From: JBCDGZ01 sp038750655
GTDB lineage: Bacteria > Bacteroidota > Bacteroidia > Chitinophagales > Saprospiraceae
Assembly: GCA_038750655.1 (NCBI GenBank)
Contig: JBCDGZ010000164.1
Span: forward strand, 1 to 14,414
Direction of reading: 5' to 3'
DNA: 14,414 nt
Under the pieces are notes generated by a model that was not told where the DNA came from, ran no database searches, and saw nothing but the letters and a program-made list of their open reading frames with translations. A program made the position numbers and the translations under genes. Positions within the stretch are counted from its first letter, which is position 1. Each line of letters starts with the position of its first letter. This document shows, piece after piece, positions 1 through 6,058 of the stretch.

Positions 1-94
1 ATACTTTTACATCAGCTCGATAATTTATCGTTCCTATTATTATAAGTAGTTGAAAATGAAGTGAACGACTGGATCAGTAGGAGTTATTAGCTTC

Positions 95-118
95 TGTATC
101 GTTGTACCGTTGTATCGT
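95..118. repeat. 8-bp tandem repeat, three copies
   Basis: Three head-to-tail copies of TGTAYCGT are visible: TGTATCGT at 95-102, TGTACCGT at 103-110 and TGTATCGT at 111-118, differing at one position. No coding function is seen in the flanking bases 1-94 or 119-121. It could be a simple intergenic repeat or the edge of a larger dispersed element. Nothing here links it to a neighbouring gene. Confidence 0.7.
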
Positions 119-121
119 CCT

Positions 122-148
122 AAAAAAGTTGCCCCTTTGAGGGAGGGC
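122..148 (-). terminator. possible weak intrinsic terminator, minus strand
   Basis: Read on the minus strand, a GCCCU/GGGGC stem (131-148, one G-U pair, 8-nt loop) is followed by AAC and then six U residues (122-127). The stem is short. It lies about 50 bases downstream of the small minus-strand ORF at 196-405 and could end its transcript. Evidence is structural only. Confidence 0.3.
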
Positions 149-195
149 CCACCCACATTACCACCGCCGCCGATCCCCCCTTTTATAAATTCATC

Positions 196-405
196 CTAGC
201 TATAGCTAGCCAGGTCTTGCGAGGGGATCGCAAGAATTCCATTTTCAGGAATGGCATCCTTCCACTTTCCAGGCCCTTGAAAGCAAAAGGGAGTATATAA
301 ATCCAAACTATAAGCATTGCCAAAGGGAGTTCTTACTGGTGGTGTTCTTAAGAGCCAATGGCAATTTTCGAAGTGAGCAACAAATATAACACAAATTGTT
401 TTCAT
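196..405 (-). CDS. small hypothetical protein, 69 aa, doubtful
   Basis: This minus-strand ORF has an ATG at 405-403 and a TAG at 198-196; a TTG two codons further upstream is a less likely start. The product begins MKTICVIFVAHFENCHW and is rich in Pro, Phe and Trp. It has a short hydrophobic start but no convincing signal peptide or domain, and I do not recognise it. Two things argue that it may be transcribed. A consensus Bacteroidetes promoter (435-464) faces it with a predicted 5' UTR of about 25 nt, and a terminator-like hairpin lies downstream. Against it are its short length, no known family, and a stop codon inside a 14-bp palindrome (CTAGCTATAGCTAG, 196-209). It may be a gene remnant. 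Confidence 0.3.
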   Translation of the reverse strand: MKTICVIFVAHFENCHWLLRTPPVRTPFGNAYSLDLYTPFCFQGPGKWKDAIPENGILAIPSQDLASYS

Positions 406-434
406 ATGCAATAATTTGCTGCTCTACCTTATTC

Positions 435-464
435 CAAAATTAAGCCGAGAAAAAATTTTATCAA
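435..464 (-). promoter_or_regulatory. candidate Bacteroidetes promoter, minus strand
   Basis: On the minus strand a -7 box TAATTTTG (442-435, matching TAnnTTTG) is preceded by 19 bases and a TTG -33 element (464-462). Transcription would start near 430 and run toward the small ORF at 405-196. The region is AT-rich, so a chance match is possible. Confidence 0.4.
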
Positions 465-501
465 AATATAAAATCTTAAAATACTGATAATCAGCCCACA
501 A

Positions 502-561
502 AGTACTAAACCAACTGCAAGTACTATCATAAATTTAGTACTATGTATTGCATAGTACTAT
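502..561. promoter_or_regulatory. AGTACTA box array and palindrome, probable PadR operator
   Basis: AGTACTA occurs four times, at 502-508, 520-526, 537-543 and 554-560, with start-to-start spacing of 18, 17 and 17 bases. The last two lie in a perfect interrupted palindrome, TAGTACTATG (536-545), loop TATTG, CATAGTACTA (551-560). The palindrome core ATG-N5-CAT resembles PadR-family operators, which are often ATGT/ACAT dyads. It overlaps the -33 element of the padR promoter, so binding should block transcription. Autoregulation by the adjacent PadR protein is inferred. The minus-strand promoter at 435-464 is close enough to be affected as well. Confidence 0.65.
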
Positions 562-578
562 AAAAAATAATAGCTTTG
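548..578 (+). promoter_or_regulatory. padR promoter, leaderless type
   Basis: A TTG -33 element (548-550) and a perfect -7 box TAGCTTTG (571-578, TAnnTTTG) are separated by 20 bases, the normal Bacteroidetes spacing. The -33 TTG lies exactly in the loop of the operator palindrome at 536-560. The padR ATG (583) begins only four bases after the box, so the transcript is predicted to be leaderless or nearly so. Confidence 0.65.
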
Positions 579-582
579 TAGT

Positions 583-942
583 ATGAGTTTGGATAAAAAT
601 AAAATTCTGACTAATACCAAAGCACAAATGAGAAAAGGCGTGTTAGAGCTTTGCATCCTCTCCATTATCGCGGAGCAGGAGGCTTATCCATCCGATATAA
701 TTACAAAGCTCAAAGAATATGAGTTGATTGTTGTAGAGGGTACTTTGTATCCGCTACTGACTCGGCTCAAAAATGCAGGACTTCTTCATTACAATTGGAG
801 AGAATCTCGTTCGGGGCCTCCTCGAAAGTATTACCACCTCACCGATACAGGCAGTCAGTTTCTGGATGATCTGATTGGTACCTGGAACCAGCTCGTCTTC
901 GCCGTTAATCAATCTACTAAAAACATCACCAGCAATGAATAA
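583..942 (+). CDS. PadR-family transcriptional regulator
   Basis: This is a 119-aa winged-helix repressor of the PadR family. The core starts at about residue 16 with MRKGVLELCILSII. It continues through the recognition-helix and wing region: EGTLYPLLTRLKNAGLL at about 50-66 and SGPPRKYYHLTDTG at about 77-90, both hallmarks of PadR. A C-terminal helix follows for dimerisation. The ATG at 583 is kept because the preceding NTKAQ segment is typical of Bacteroidetes homologues. It overlaps the PspC-domain gene by 8 bases (935-942), so the two form one transcript. The likely targets are its own promoter array (502-561) and hence the PspC-domain membrane protein. PadR regulators often respond to small molecules or envelope stress; the effector here is unknown. 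Confidence 0.9.
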   Translation: MSLDKNKILTNTKAQMRKGVLELCILSIIAEQEAYPSDIITKLKEYELIVVEGTLYPLLTRLKNAGLLHYNWRESRSGPPRKYYHLTDTGSQFLDDLIGTWNQLVFAVNQSTKNITSNE

Positions 943-1645
943 GGTTTTCAATATCAATTTAGGAGGGTATCCATTTACCATTGATCAGAACGCTTATGAG
1001 TTCCTGAGCAATTATCTGGACACCATTCACCATCACTTTGAAACGTCTGAAGGTTATGAGGAGATCACAGCCGATATTGAGGCGCGGATGGCCGAGTTGT
1101 TCCATGAAGAGCTGGAAGGCCGCCAGATCGTGACCTTGAAGGATGTTAAAACTGCCATTTCCATCATGGGCACGCCGGAAGATTTTGGTGCTGAGCCAAT
1201 GCAAGAAACCAAAGGCAATGCGGAATCGAAGTGGACTTTTTCCACTGGCATTAAAACAGGCAAGCGCTTGTTTCGCAATGGTGACGATGAGGTAGTTGGT
1301 GGGGTTTGCTCAGGAATTGCAGCCTATTTTGGCATCACAGACCCGCTCTGGGTGCGCATCCTCTTCGTGCTGATCACTATCTCCGGTGGCGTAGGTATTC
1401 TGCCTTACATCATTCTTTGGGCCATTGTCCCGAAGGCAGAGACGGCAGCCGATCGCTTGGCTATGCGTGGAGAACCCATTAATGTCTCCAATATTGCCAA
1501 GACCATCGAGGATGAGCTGGATCATCTCTCAGAGACGCTCTCTGACTTTGGAACAGGTAAGAGTAAAAGCCGGACTTCAAAAAAAAAAGAGCTGGTAGAA
1601 CGAATAGTGCAAGAAAGACCCTTAAGAAAGGGATTTCACTGCTAG
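935..1645 (+). CDS. PspC-domain membrane protein, N-terminal part (frameshifted gene)
   Basis: This frame encodes 236 aa starting MNKVFNINLGGYPF. The ATG at 935 overlaps padR. Residues 1-90 form the N-terminal domain common in Bacteroidetes PspC proteins (DIEARMAELFHEEL, then TLKDVKTAISIMGTPEDFG). Residues about 108-170 are the PspC domain: KRLFRNGDDEVVGGVCSGIA and a hydrophobic segment, LWVRILFVLITISGGVGILPYIILWAIVP. PspC proteins are inner-membrane parts of phage-shock-like envelope stress responses. Past an A10 run (1579-1588) the frame gives 18 unlike-family residues and stops at 1643-1645. The natural continuation is in the -1 frame, so this is probably the first part of one 730-aa protein with the next entry. 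If the shift is real and not bypassed, the product is a truncated single-domain PspC protein. Confidence 0.85.
   Translation: MNKVFNINLGGYPFTIDQNAYEFLSNYLDTIHHHFETSEGYEEITADIEARMAELFHEELEGRQIVTLKDVKTAISIMGTPEDFGAEPMQETKGNAESKWTFSTGIKTGKRLFRNGDDEVVGGVCSGIAAYFGITDPLWVRILFVLITISGGVGILPYIILWAIVPKAETAADRLAMRGEPINVSNIAKTIEDELDHLSETLSDFGTGKSKSRTSKKKELVERIVQERPLRKGFHC
1579..1588 (+). other. A10 slippery run, -1 frameshift site
   Basis: Ten consecutive A residues read TCA AAA AAA AAA GAG in the PspC frame. Moving one base back at this point joins the two halves of the gene. The run could cause RNA-polymerase slippage, ribosomal -1 slippage (A AAA AAA heptamer) or phase variation, or it could be a sequencing miscount. 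No strong downstream hairpin was seen by eye. Confidence 0.75.
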
Positions 1646-3126
1646 GCAAGTTTATTGGAGGAACAATCCGCCTCCTCTCCAAAATCTGGAAGCCCATTAT
1701 ATTCATCGTTGGCGTGGTACTGATCGTTGCGCTGACTATACTTTGGATCCTCTCTATCGTCAGTTTCTTCTACGCCCTCCCCTTCGGCAGCTATTTCATC
1801 GGCGACTCCAAGATATATGCCTTCATGGGTCTGGCCAATATTTTTGTTCTCATCGGTGTTCCTATCCTCAGTCTCATCTTAGCCATTTCGCGGCTGGCTT
1901 TCCGGGCCAAGCGACGTCCAAAGCTCTCCACAGGCCTCTGGGTATTTTGGGGCATCAACCTGATCAGTCTGGTCACTATGGGTAGCTTCACCGCCAGAGA
2001 GTTTAGCGATGAACAAACAATTGAAATTTCAAATGCAGTGGACCGCATTACTTCGGATACCATTGATGTTGATTTTATGCCTAAAGATTACAGCCACGGC
2101 TCAAAGCGTTTCGGTCCTTTCCAATTCACCAATAATTACATGCTCAATAATGATGTCGAATTGTTTGTCATCAAAAGTAAGACGGGGAAATTTGAGCTGA
2201 CGCAACAGCAATATTCCCGAGGGCGCAACGCCACCGAGGCCAGCTACTATGCCGGAGAAATTAACTGCGAACCAATTATTATGGATAATAAAATTACCAT
2301 CCCCCGTAATTTTCAAATCCAGAAAGGCAACAAATGGAGGGGCCAAAATGTCCTCTTGACACTGACCGTTCCGGAAGGAAAAACCATTCGCCTAGGCCGT
2401 CATGCTGCCGGTCGGCTGCACCACATCGATATAGATCGAAACAAGGAATATCCCTGGCCTTATCAGGGGCAAACTTGGACGATGGAAAGCGAGGGTATGG
2501 TCAGCCACGAATACATTGCGAAGAACAATAAAAGCTCAGAATTTCCCTTCGACAATTTTGAGGAATTGCAAATAGAGGGTAAAATGAAAGTCAGCATTGA
2601 AAAGGGAGACAATTTTCAAGTTAGAATCACAGGCAAAGAAGTTTACACTAAAAAGGTAGACATTACTCAGCTCAATCAAGCTCTGATCATCACTGCTGAT
2701 TTGAAAAAATCCAATTCGCCCGTTCGACTTTTCATTACCATGCCGTCTTTGAAAAAACTGGATGCAGAGCATACGGATGATATTAAGATCAAGGGCTTCG
2801 ACGAGCCCAGGATGAGCATCCGCAACGAAGGACGCTACGACATCAAGGCCCTGATTAACGTCGACTCGCTGTACCTCCGTCAGGACGGCCGGCACGAGGT
2901 AGACCTCCGTGGTAATGGTCGCTACCTAGAAGTAGCGCTGAACGAACGGGCTCGGCTAGATGCGGAGCGCTTCACGGTCAACGATGCGAAGGTCAGCGCC
3001 AAATATCACTCTACGGCCAAAGTAGCAGCCAATAATACGCTGCATGTTGAGCACGATAGCAACAGCAAGGTGCGCAATGATGGAGGTGCAACGATAACGG
3101 AGGATATCATTAAGAAGAAAAAATAG
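1588..3126 (+). CDS. PspC-domain protein, C-terminal part: membrane segments and GIN/DUF2807-like domain
   Basis: This is the -1-frame continuation of the preceding gene. Read from the A10 run it starts RAGRTNSARKTLKKGISLLG and runs without a stop to 3126. Joined, the protein has 218+512=730 residues. Hydrophobic segments lie at about 252-285, 298-323 and 333-352. The rest is a beta-rich extracytoplasmic region. From about residue 530 it resembles the DUF2807/head-GIN domain (FDNFEELQIEGKMKVSIEKG, then repeated D/N/G-rich strands), and it ends with a lysine tail. The only separate start nearby is GTG at 1714, which falls inside a membrane helix and has no clear ribosome site, so independent translation is unlikely. 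Its role is probably envelope stress sensing. It ends 6 bases from the convergent trpF-like gene, with no obvious terminator between them. Confidence 0.8.
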   Translation, partial: RAGRTNSARKTLKKGISLLGKFIGGTIRLLSKIWKPIIFIVGVVLIVALTILWILSIVSFFYALPFGSYFIGDSKIYAFMGLANIFVLIGVPILSLILAISRLAFRAKRRPKLSTGLWVFWGINLISLVTMGSFTAREFSDEQTIEISNAVDRITSDTIDVDFMPKDYSHGSKRFGPFQFTNNYMLNNDVELFVIKSKTGKFELTQQQYSRGRNATEASYYAGEINCEPIIMDNKITIPRNFQIQKGNKWRGQNVLLTLTVPEGKTIRLGRHAAGRLHHIDIDRNKEYPWPYQGQTWTMESEGMVSHEYIAKNNKSSEFPFDNFEELQIEGKMKVSIEKGDNFQVRITGKEVYTKKVDITQLNQALIITADLKKSNSPVRLFITMPSLKKLDAEHTDDIKIKGFDEPRMSIRNEGRYDIKALINVDSLYLRQDGRHEVDLRGNGRYLEVALNERARLDAERFTVNDAKVSAKYHSTAKVAANNTLHVEHDSNSKVRNDGGATITEDIIKKKK

Positions 3127-3132
3127 CTCATT

Positions 3133-3804
3133 CTATGGCAACTGGGCCGTTTCGTATCGTACAGCAGCGACAAACTGTTCGAGCTTGAATCGGTCCAGCT
3201 GCCCATTTGTTCGGACGCCGCTGCAAATATCGACGCCATAGGGTTTGACCTTGCGGATGGCGTCAGCGACGTTGTTGGGGTGCAGCCCGCCGGCGAGATA
3301 GACTGGTACGGGGGCCATTTCGACGATTTTGCGGCTAATTTCCCAGTCGTGTGTTCTTCCAGTTCCTCCCAACTGCTTCACCTTCAATTTAGGATTACCA
3401 GAGTCCAGAAGTAAGGCATCGACCTGATGGACCACCTCCATAGCTGCATCCATTGCCCATTCATCGTGAACGTGGATGACCTGAATGATCTGTACATCGG
3501 GCAGTTCGGCTTTGAGGTCGGCGTGGGCGCCGGCTTCCAGGGCATCGACCAACTGTATGGTGTTAGTACGGGTCAATTCGTGGTGGCGGAGCACGCCGTC
3601 TAGTGTAGTCTCGCTGGTGAGCATAAAGGTTTCGATGTGCTCTGGTACGGCCTGGGCAATTTCAGTAATGCGCTTATTGGGGATGGGACCGGGGCCACTG
3701 GGCATAGGGCCCACCAGACCGATGGCGGTTGCGCCATGATTGATGGCGAGCATAGCTTCTTCTACGCTGCTGATGCAGCAGATTTTGATCCTGGGATTCG
3801 GCAT
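3133..3804 (-). CDS. trpF: phosphoribosylanthranilate isomerase-like protein (TrpF family)
   Basis: This 223-aa (beta/alpha)8-barrel protein is of the TrpF family, which isomerises N-(5-phosphoribosyl)anthranilate to the carboxyphenylamino-deoxyribulose phosphate in tryptophan synthesis. Visible motifs are IKICCI at 6-11 (canonical KICGI, with catalytic Cys at 9), the catalytic Asp in LLLD (Asp134), phosphate-binding GGTGRTHDW at 146-154, LAGGLHPNNV at 170-179, and GVDICSGVRTNG at 190-201. Both catalytic residues are therefore kept, but Gly of KICG is replaced by a second Cys. There are no other trp genes in the window. It may be a true but unlinked TrpF, or a paralogue acting on a related phosphoribosyl amine. 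It faces the PspC gene end to end. I could not find a clear promoter upstream of 3804. Confidence 0.8.
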   Translation of the reverse strand: MPNPRIKICCISSVEEAMLAINHGATAIGLVGPMPSGPGPIPNKRITEIAQAVPEHIETFMLTSETTLDGVLRHHELTRTNTIQLVDALEAGAHADLKAELPDVQIIQVIHVHDEWAMDAAMEVVHQVDALLLDSGNPKLKVKQLGGTGRTHDWEISRKIVEMAPVPVYLAGGLHPNNVADAIRKVKPYGVDICSGVRTNGQLDRFKLEQFVAAVRYETAQLP

Positions 3805-3895
3805 AGTTTGCTAGTTTGATCAATACAACGCCGTCATTCTTCCGAAAATTTTATTAAAGAAAAATAAGTGTCAAAAATGAATAATTGACCAACAC

Positions 3896-3933
3896 AAAAA
3901 GATAGTCAGAAGCTGAGTTACAACTTCTGACTA
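3896..3933 (-). terminator. intrinsic terminator after amt
   Basis: A perfect 10-bp stem, TAGTCAGAAG (3903-3912) with CTTCTGACTA (3924-3933), closes an 11-base loop. On the minus strand it is followed by TC and a run of five T (3900-3896). It lies 87 bases downstream of the amt stop, on the strand of amt. The remaining 3805-4020 sequence is AT-rich with no other clear element. Confidence 0.75.
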
Positions 3934-4020
3934 AACCGATAATTCGACATTATTAATATTGACGCTTAAGTTGTTGAATTAAATAAGAAACTTTCTAAAT
4001 TAAGATCTATAATTAATGGC

Positions 4021-5277
4021 TTACTCAACGGCTAAATTATAAGGCTTGACCGACTCCAATTCTGAGTAGGCAAACATATCGTGCTCGGCTGCATCCAATC
4101 CCTTGCGCTCTTCCTCCTCGCTTACACGGATACCGACCGTAACTTTTAGTAAATAGAGCACTATAAAGGCAAAAACAAAGGTAAACACCCCAACGGCTAA
4201 GGTGCCATAGAGCTGTATCCAGAGCTGCTCCAACCCAGCCTTGGCTCCAAACAGGCCTACCGCCAAAGTCCCCCAAAGTCCACAGACCAAATGCACCGAA
4301 GTCGCTCCTACCGGATCGTCCAGCTTGAGGGTGCGGTCAAAGAAAATAACAGAGAAGGGGATGATTACCCCAGCAATCCCACCGATGACAATGGCCTGCC
4401 CGGGCGTCATCAGGTCTGCACCAGCAGTGATGCCAACCAATCCTCCAAGGATGCCATTGAGCACCATCGACAGATCGTGACTCTTAAAGAGCAGATAGGA
4501 AGCAAAGAAAGCCCCCAGGGCTCCACCCGCCGCCGCCAAAGCAGTTGTCACAAAAACCAGCGACACGCCTACGGCATCCGCCGACAGCACCGATCCTCCA
4601 TTAAACCCAAACCAACCAAACCACAGCATAAATACCCCCATCGCGGCCAGCGGCATATTGTGGCCGGGGATCGCCCTGATTTGACCACCAACATCGTACC
4701 GCCCCCTGCGGGCACCCAGTAGAATAATTGCGGCCAGGGCACCCCAGCCGCCAACAGCATGAACGATCGTTGATCCAGCAAAATCATAAAAGCCTTTAGC
4801 TTCTAGCCAGCCTGCGCCCCACTTCCACATCCCCGTAATGGGATAGCTGAGGGAGACAAATAGTACACAGAAAATTAAAAACGGCCCTAGTTTGATGCGC
4901 TCTGCTACCGCACCAGAAACAATGGTACAGCAGGTTGCAGCAAACATGGCCTGAAAAATAAAGTCGGTCCAATAAGTGTACTGCCCCTCGGCGTATTCGA
5001 GAGCGCCGGCGGCACCTTCGGGCATATTTAATCCAAAGCCAGCGAAGCCAAAAAAGCCCCCCTCGTTGACCCCAGGATACATTAAGCTGAAACCAATAGC
5101 ATAATAAGTGATCAGGCCAATGGCGATGATCATCACATTTTTAAATAAAATATTCACCACGTTTTTCTTACGCACAAAACCCGCCTCTAGCATGGAAAAG
5201 CCCAGGTGCATAATGAAAACCAAAACCGTGGCGACCAATAACCACAAGTTGTTCGTCAGAAATGTTGCTTCATTCAT
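4021..5277 (-). CDS. amt: Amt/AmtB ammonium transporter
   Basis: This 418-aa polytopic inner-membrane protein of the Amt/MEP/Rh family carries ammonium inward. It appears full length with about eleven hydrophobic helices. The N-terminal helix starts at residue 10, and no separate cleaved signal peptide is obvious. The twin pore histidines are visible: His173 in STIVHAVGGWGAL and His329 in GATSVHLVCGLWGTL. Family motifs FQAMFAATCCTIVSGAVAER (108-127), LWFGWFGFNGGS (218-229) and DDPVGA (320-325) are intact. The cytosolic tail has the conserved RVSEEEERKGLDAAEHD region (384-400), which in other Amt proteins takes part in gating and PII binding. It lies downstream of the PII gene on the same strand, with a 202-bp gap holding a perfect hairpin. 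A strong terminator follows. Confidence 0.97.
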   Translation of the reverse strand: MNEATFLTNNLWLLVATVLVFIMHLGFSMLEAGFVRKKNVVNILFKNVMIIAIGLITYYAIGFSLMYPGVNEGGFFGFAGFGLNMPEGAAGALEYAEGQYTYWTDFIFQAMFAATCCTIVSGAVAERIKLGPFLIFCVLFVSLSYPITGMWKWGAGWLEAKGFYDFAGSTIVHAVGGWGALAAIILLGARRGRYDVGGQIRAIPGHNMPLAAMGVFMLWFGWFGFNGGSVLSADAVGVSLVFVTTALAAAGGALGAFFASYLLFKSHDLSMVLNGILGGLVGITAGADLMTPGQAIVIGGIAGVIIPFSVIFFDRTLKLDDPVGATSVHLVCGLWGTLAVGLFGAKAGLEQLWIQLYGTLAVGVFTFVFAFIVLYLLKVTVGIRVSEEEERKGLDAAEHDMFAYSELESVKPYNLAVE

Positions 5278-5310
5278 AAATATTCTGCATTGACATTTAG
5301 TAAGTAGTTT

Positions 5311-5339
5311 GACGGAATTATTGATGATCTAATTCCGTC
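5311..5339. other. perfect inverted repeat between glnK and amt
   Basis: GACGGAATTA (5311-5320) and TAATTCCGTC (5330-5339) form a perfect 10-bp stem with a 9-base loop. It lies 33 bases upstream of the amt start codon, in the 202-bp glnK-amt gap. No U-run follows on either strand, so it is not a standard terminator. It could be a protein operator for amt, a processing or stability hairpin in the glnK-amt mRNA, or part of a leader. Apart from this stem, the 5278-5479 gap shows only AT-rich sequence and no clear consensus promoter. Confidence 0.6.
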
Positions 5340-5479
5340 TCCTAAGAAATCGCATTAATGATTAAAATATAGTCAAAATAAAACCTGCATCTTGAAATGC
5401 CGCACAGGCAATCAAAATGAGCTAATTATTGAATTAGGGTTAGGCTTTAACTGAAAGGTTAGGGTAGCTTGCTTTGAAA

Positions 5480-5818
5480 TCAGAGGGCATTCGCACCAGA
5501 TTCAGCCGTTCGAATGCGCATAACTTTTTGTACGTCAAGCACTGTAATTTTGCCATCTCCAACCTCTCCGGTACGGCCGTGTTCTAAAATCGTATCCACA
5601 ATTTGCTCGACCTTTTCATCGGTTGCCAAAATATCGATTTGTAGGCGAGCGATAAAGCTGGAATCAAAGACGCTGCCTCGGTACATGACTTTTTTCCCTT
5701 TCTGCAAACCAAATCCTTTGACCTCTTTTAATGTGAAAAAGTTAACCCCGATGTGAGCTAGTGCATCTCGGATAGCATCGAATCGAGAAAGGCGGATAAT
5801 GGCTTCGATTTTTTTCAT
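5480..5818 (-). CDS. glnK: PII nitrogen regulatory protein (GlnB/GlnK family)
   Basis: This 112-aa PII protein starts at MKKIEAIIR, the usual family start; the longer in-frame ATG at 5875 would overlap the promoter-like box and adds unlike-family residues. PII trimers sense ATP/ADP and 2-oxoglutarate and bind partners through the T-loop. Here the T-loop reads GLQKGKKVMYRGSVFDSSF (37-55). Gln39 and Lys40 and the RTGEVGDGKI nucleotide loop (82-91) are kept, and the C-terminal VMRIRTAESG resembles the family end. Residue 51, the tyrosine uridylylated by GlnD in enterobacteria, is Phe (codon TTT). Control by uridylylation at this site is therefore excluded. Ser49, phosphorylated in cyanobacterial PII, is present. 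Pairing with amt suggests it regulates the transporter, so the GlnK name fits by context. Confidence 0.95.
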   Translation of the reverse strand: MKKIEAIIRLSRFDAIRDALAHIGVNFFTLKEVKGFGLQKGKKVMYRGSVFDSSFIARLQIDILATDEKVEQIVDTILEHGRTGEVGDGKITVLDVQKVMRIRTAESGANAL

Positions 5819-5859
5819 AATACCGGATTGGATTGGTAATAGATGACCAATGATAGCAA

Positions 5860-5867
5860 CAAATGTA
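5860..5867 (-). promoter_or_regulatory. -7 box of probable glnK promoter
   Basis: The minus strand reads TACATTTG (5867-5860), a perfect TAnnTTTG box and identical to the one before the arginine leader. It would give a 5' UTR of about 35-40 nt for glnK. The nearest TTG upstream (5895-5893) is 25 bases away, longer than usual, so the -33 element is weak. Confidence 0.4.
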
Positions 5868-6020
5868 AGTGGCAATTCTATTACGTGTAAATCAAAAAAT
5901 TAAATTCATACGATTGTCAAACGACGACGATCACGTTTAAATAATTAATAATCAACCACTTAAATCTATCCATCATATTACTCCCAGCCGTTAAAATGAA
6001 AATTAATTCGCGACTTTCTA

Positions 6021-6051
6021 TTGCGTTTAGAAAAATAATGAACTACATTTG
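6021..6051 (+). promoter_or_regulatory. arginine operon promoter
   Basis: A TTG -33 element (6021-6023, in TATTGC) and a perfect -7 box TACATTTG (6044-6051) are separated by 20 bases, the same geometry as the padR promoter. The start site is expected at about 6055-6059, on or just before the ATG of the leader peptide. The region between glnK (5818) and this promoter is AT-rich, with no other gene seen. Confidence 0.65.
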
Positions 6052-6058
6052 TTGAGCA

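Noticed and set aside
196..209. 14-bp palindrome CTAGCTATAGCTAG as an operator
   Set aside because: It is AT-rich, isolated, and overlaps the stop of a doubtful ORF; nothing nearby suggests a binding role.
875..934. Upstream start for the PspC-domain protein inside padR
   Set aside because: It would lie within padR coding sequence and add unlike-family residues; ATG 935 fits homologues and gives a normal operon overlap.
4291..4722. 143-aa plus-strand ORF opposite amt
   Set aside because: Composition (His, Arg, Ser, Pro rich) is that of the complement of a membrane-protein gene; amt on the other strand is unmistakable.
5311..5339. Hairpin as the glnK terminator
   Set aside because: No U-run follows on the minus strand (the next bases are AAACTAC), so it does not fit an intrinsic terminator.
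5819..5875. Longer start for the PII protein
   Set aside because: PII proteins start at the MKKIEAIIR strand; the extension overlaps the -7 promoter box at 5860-5867.
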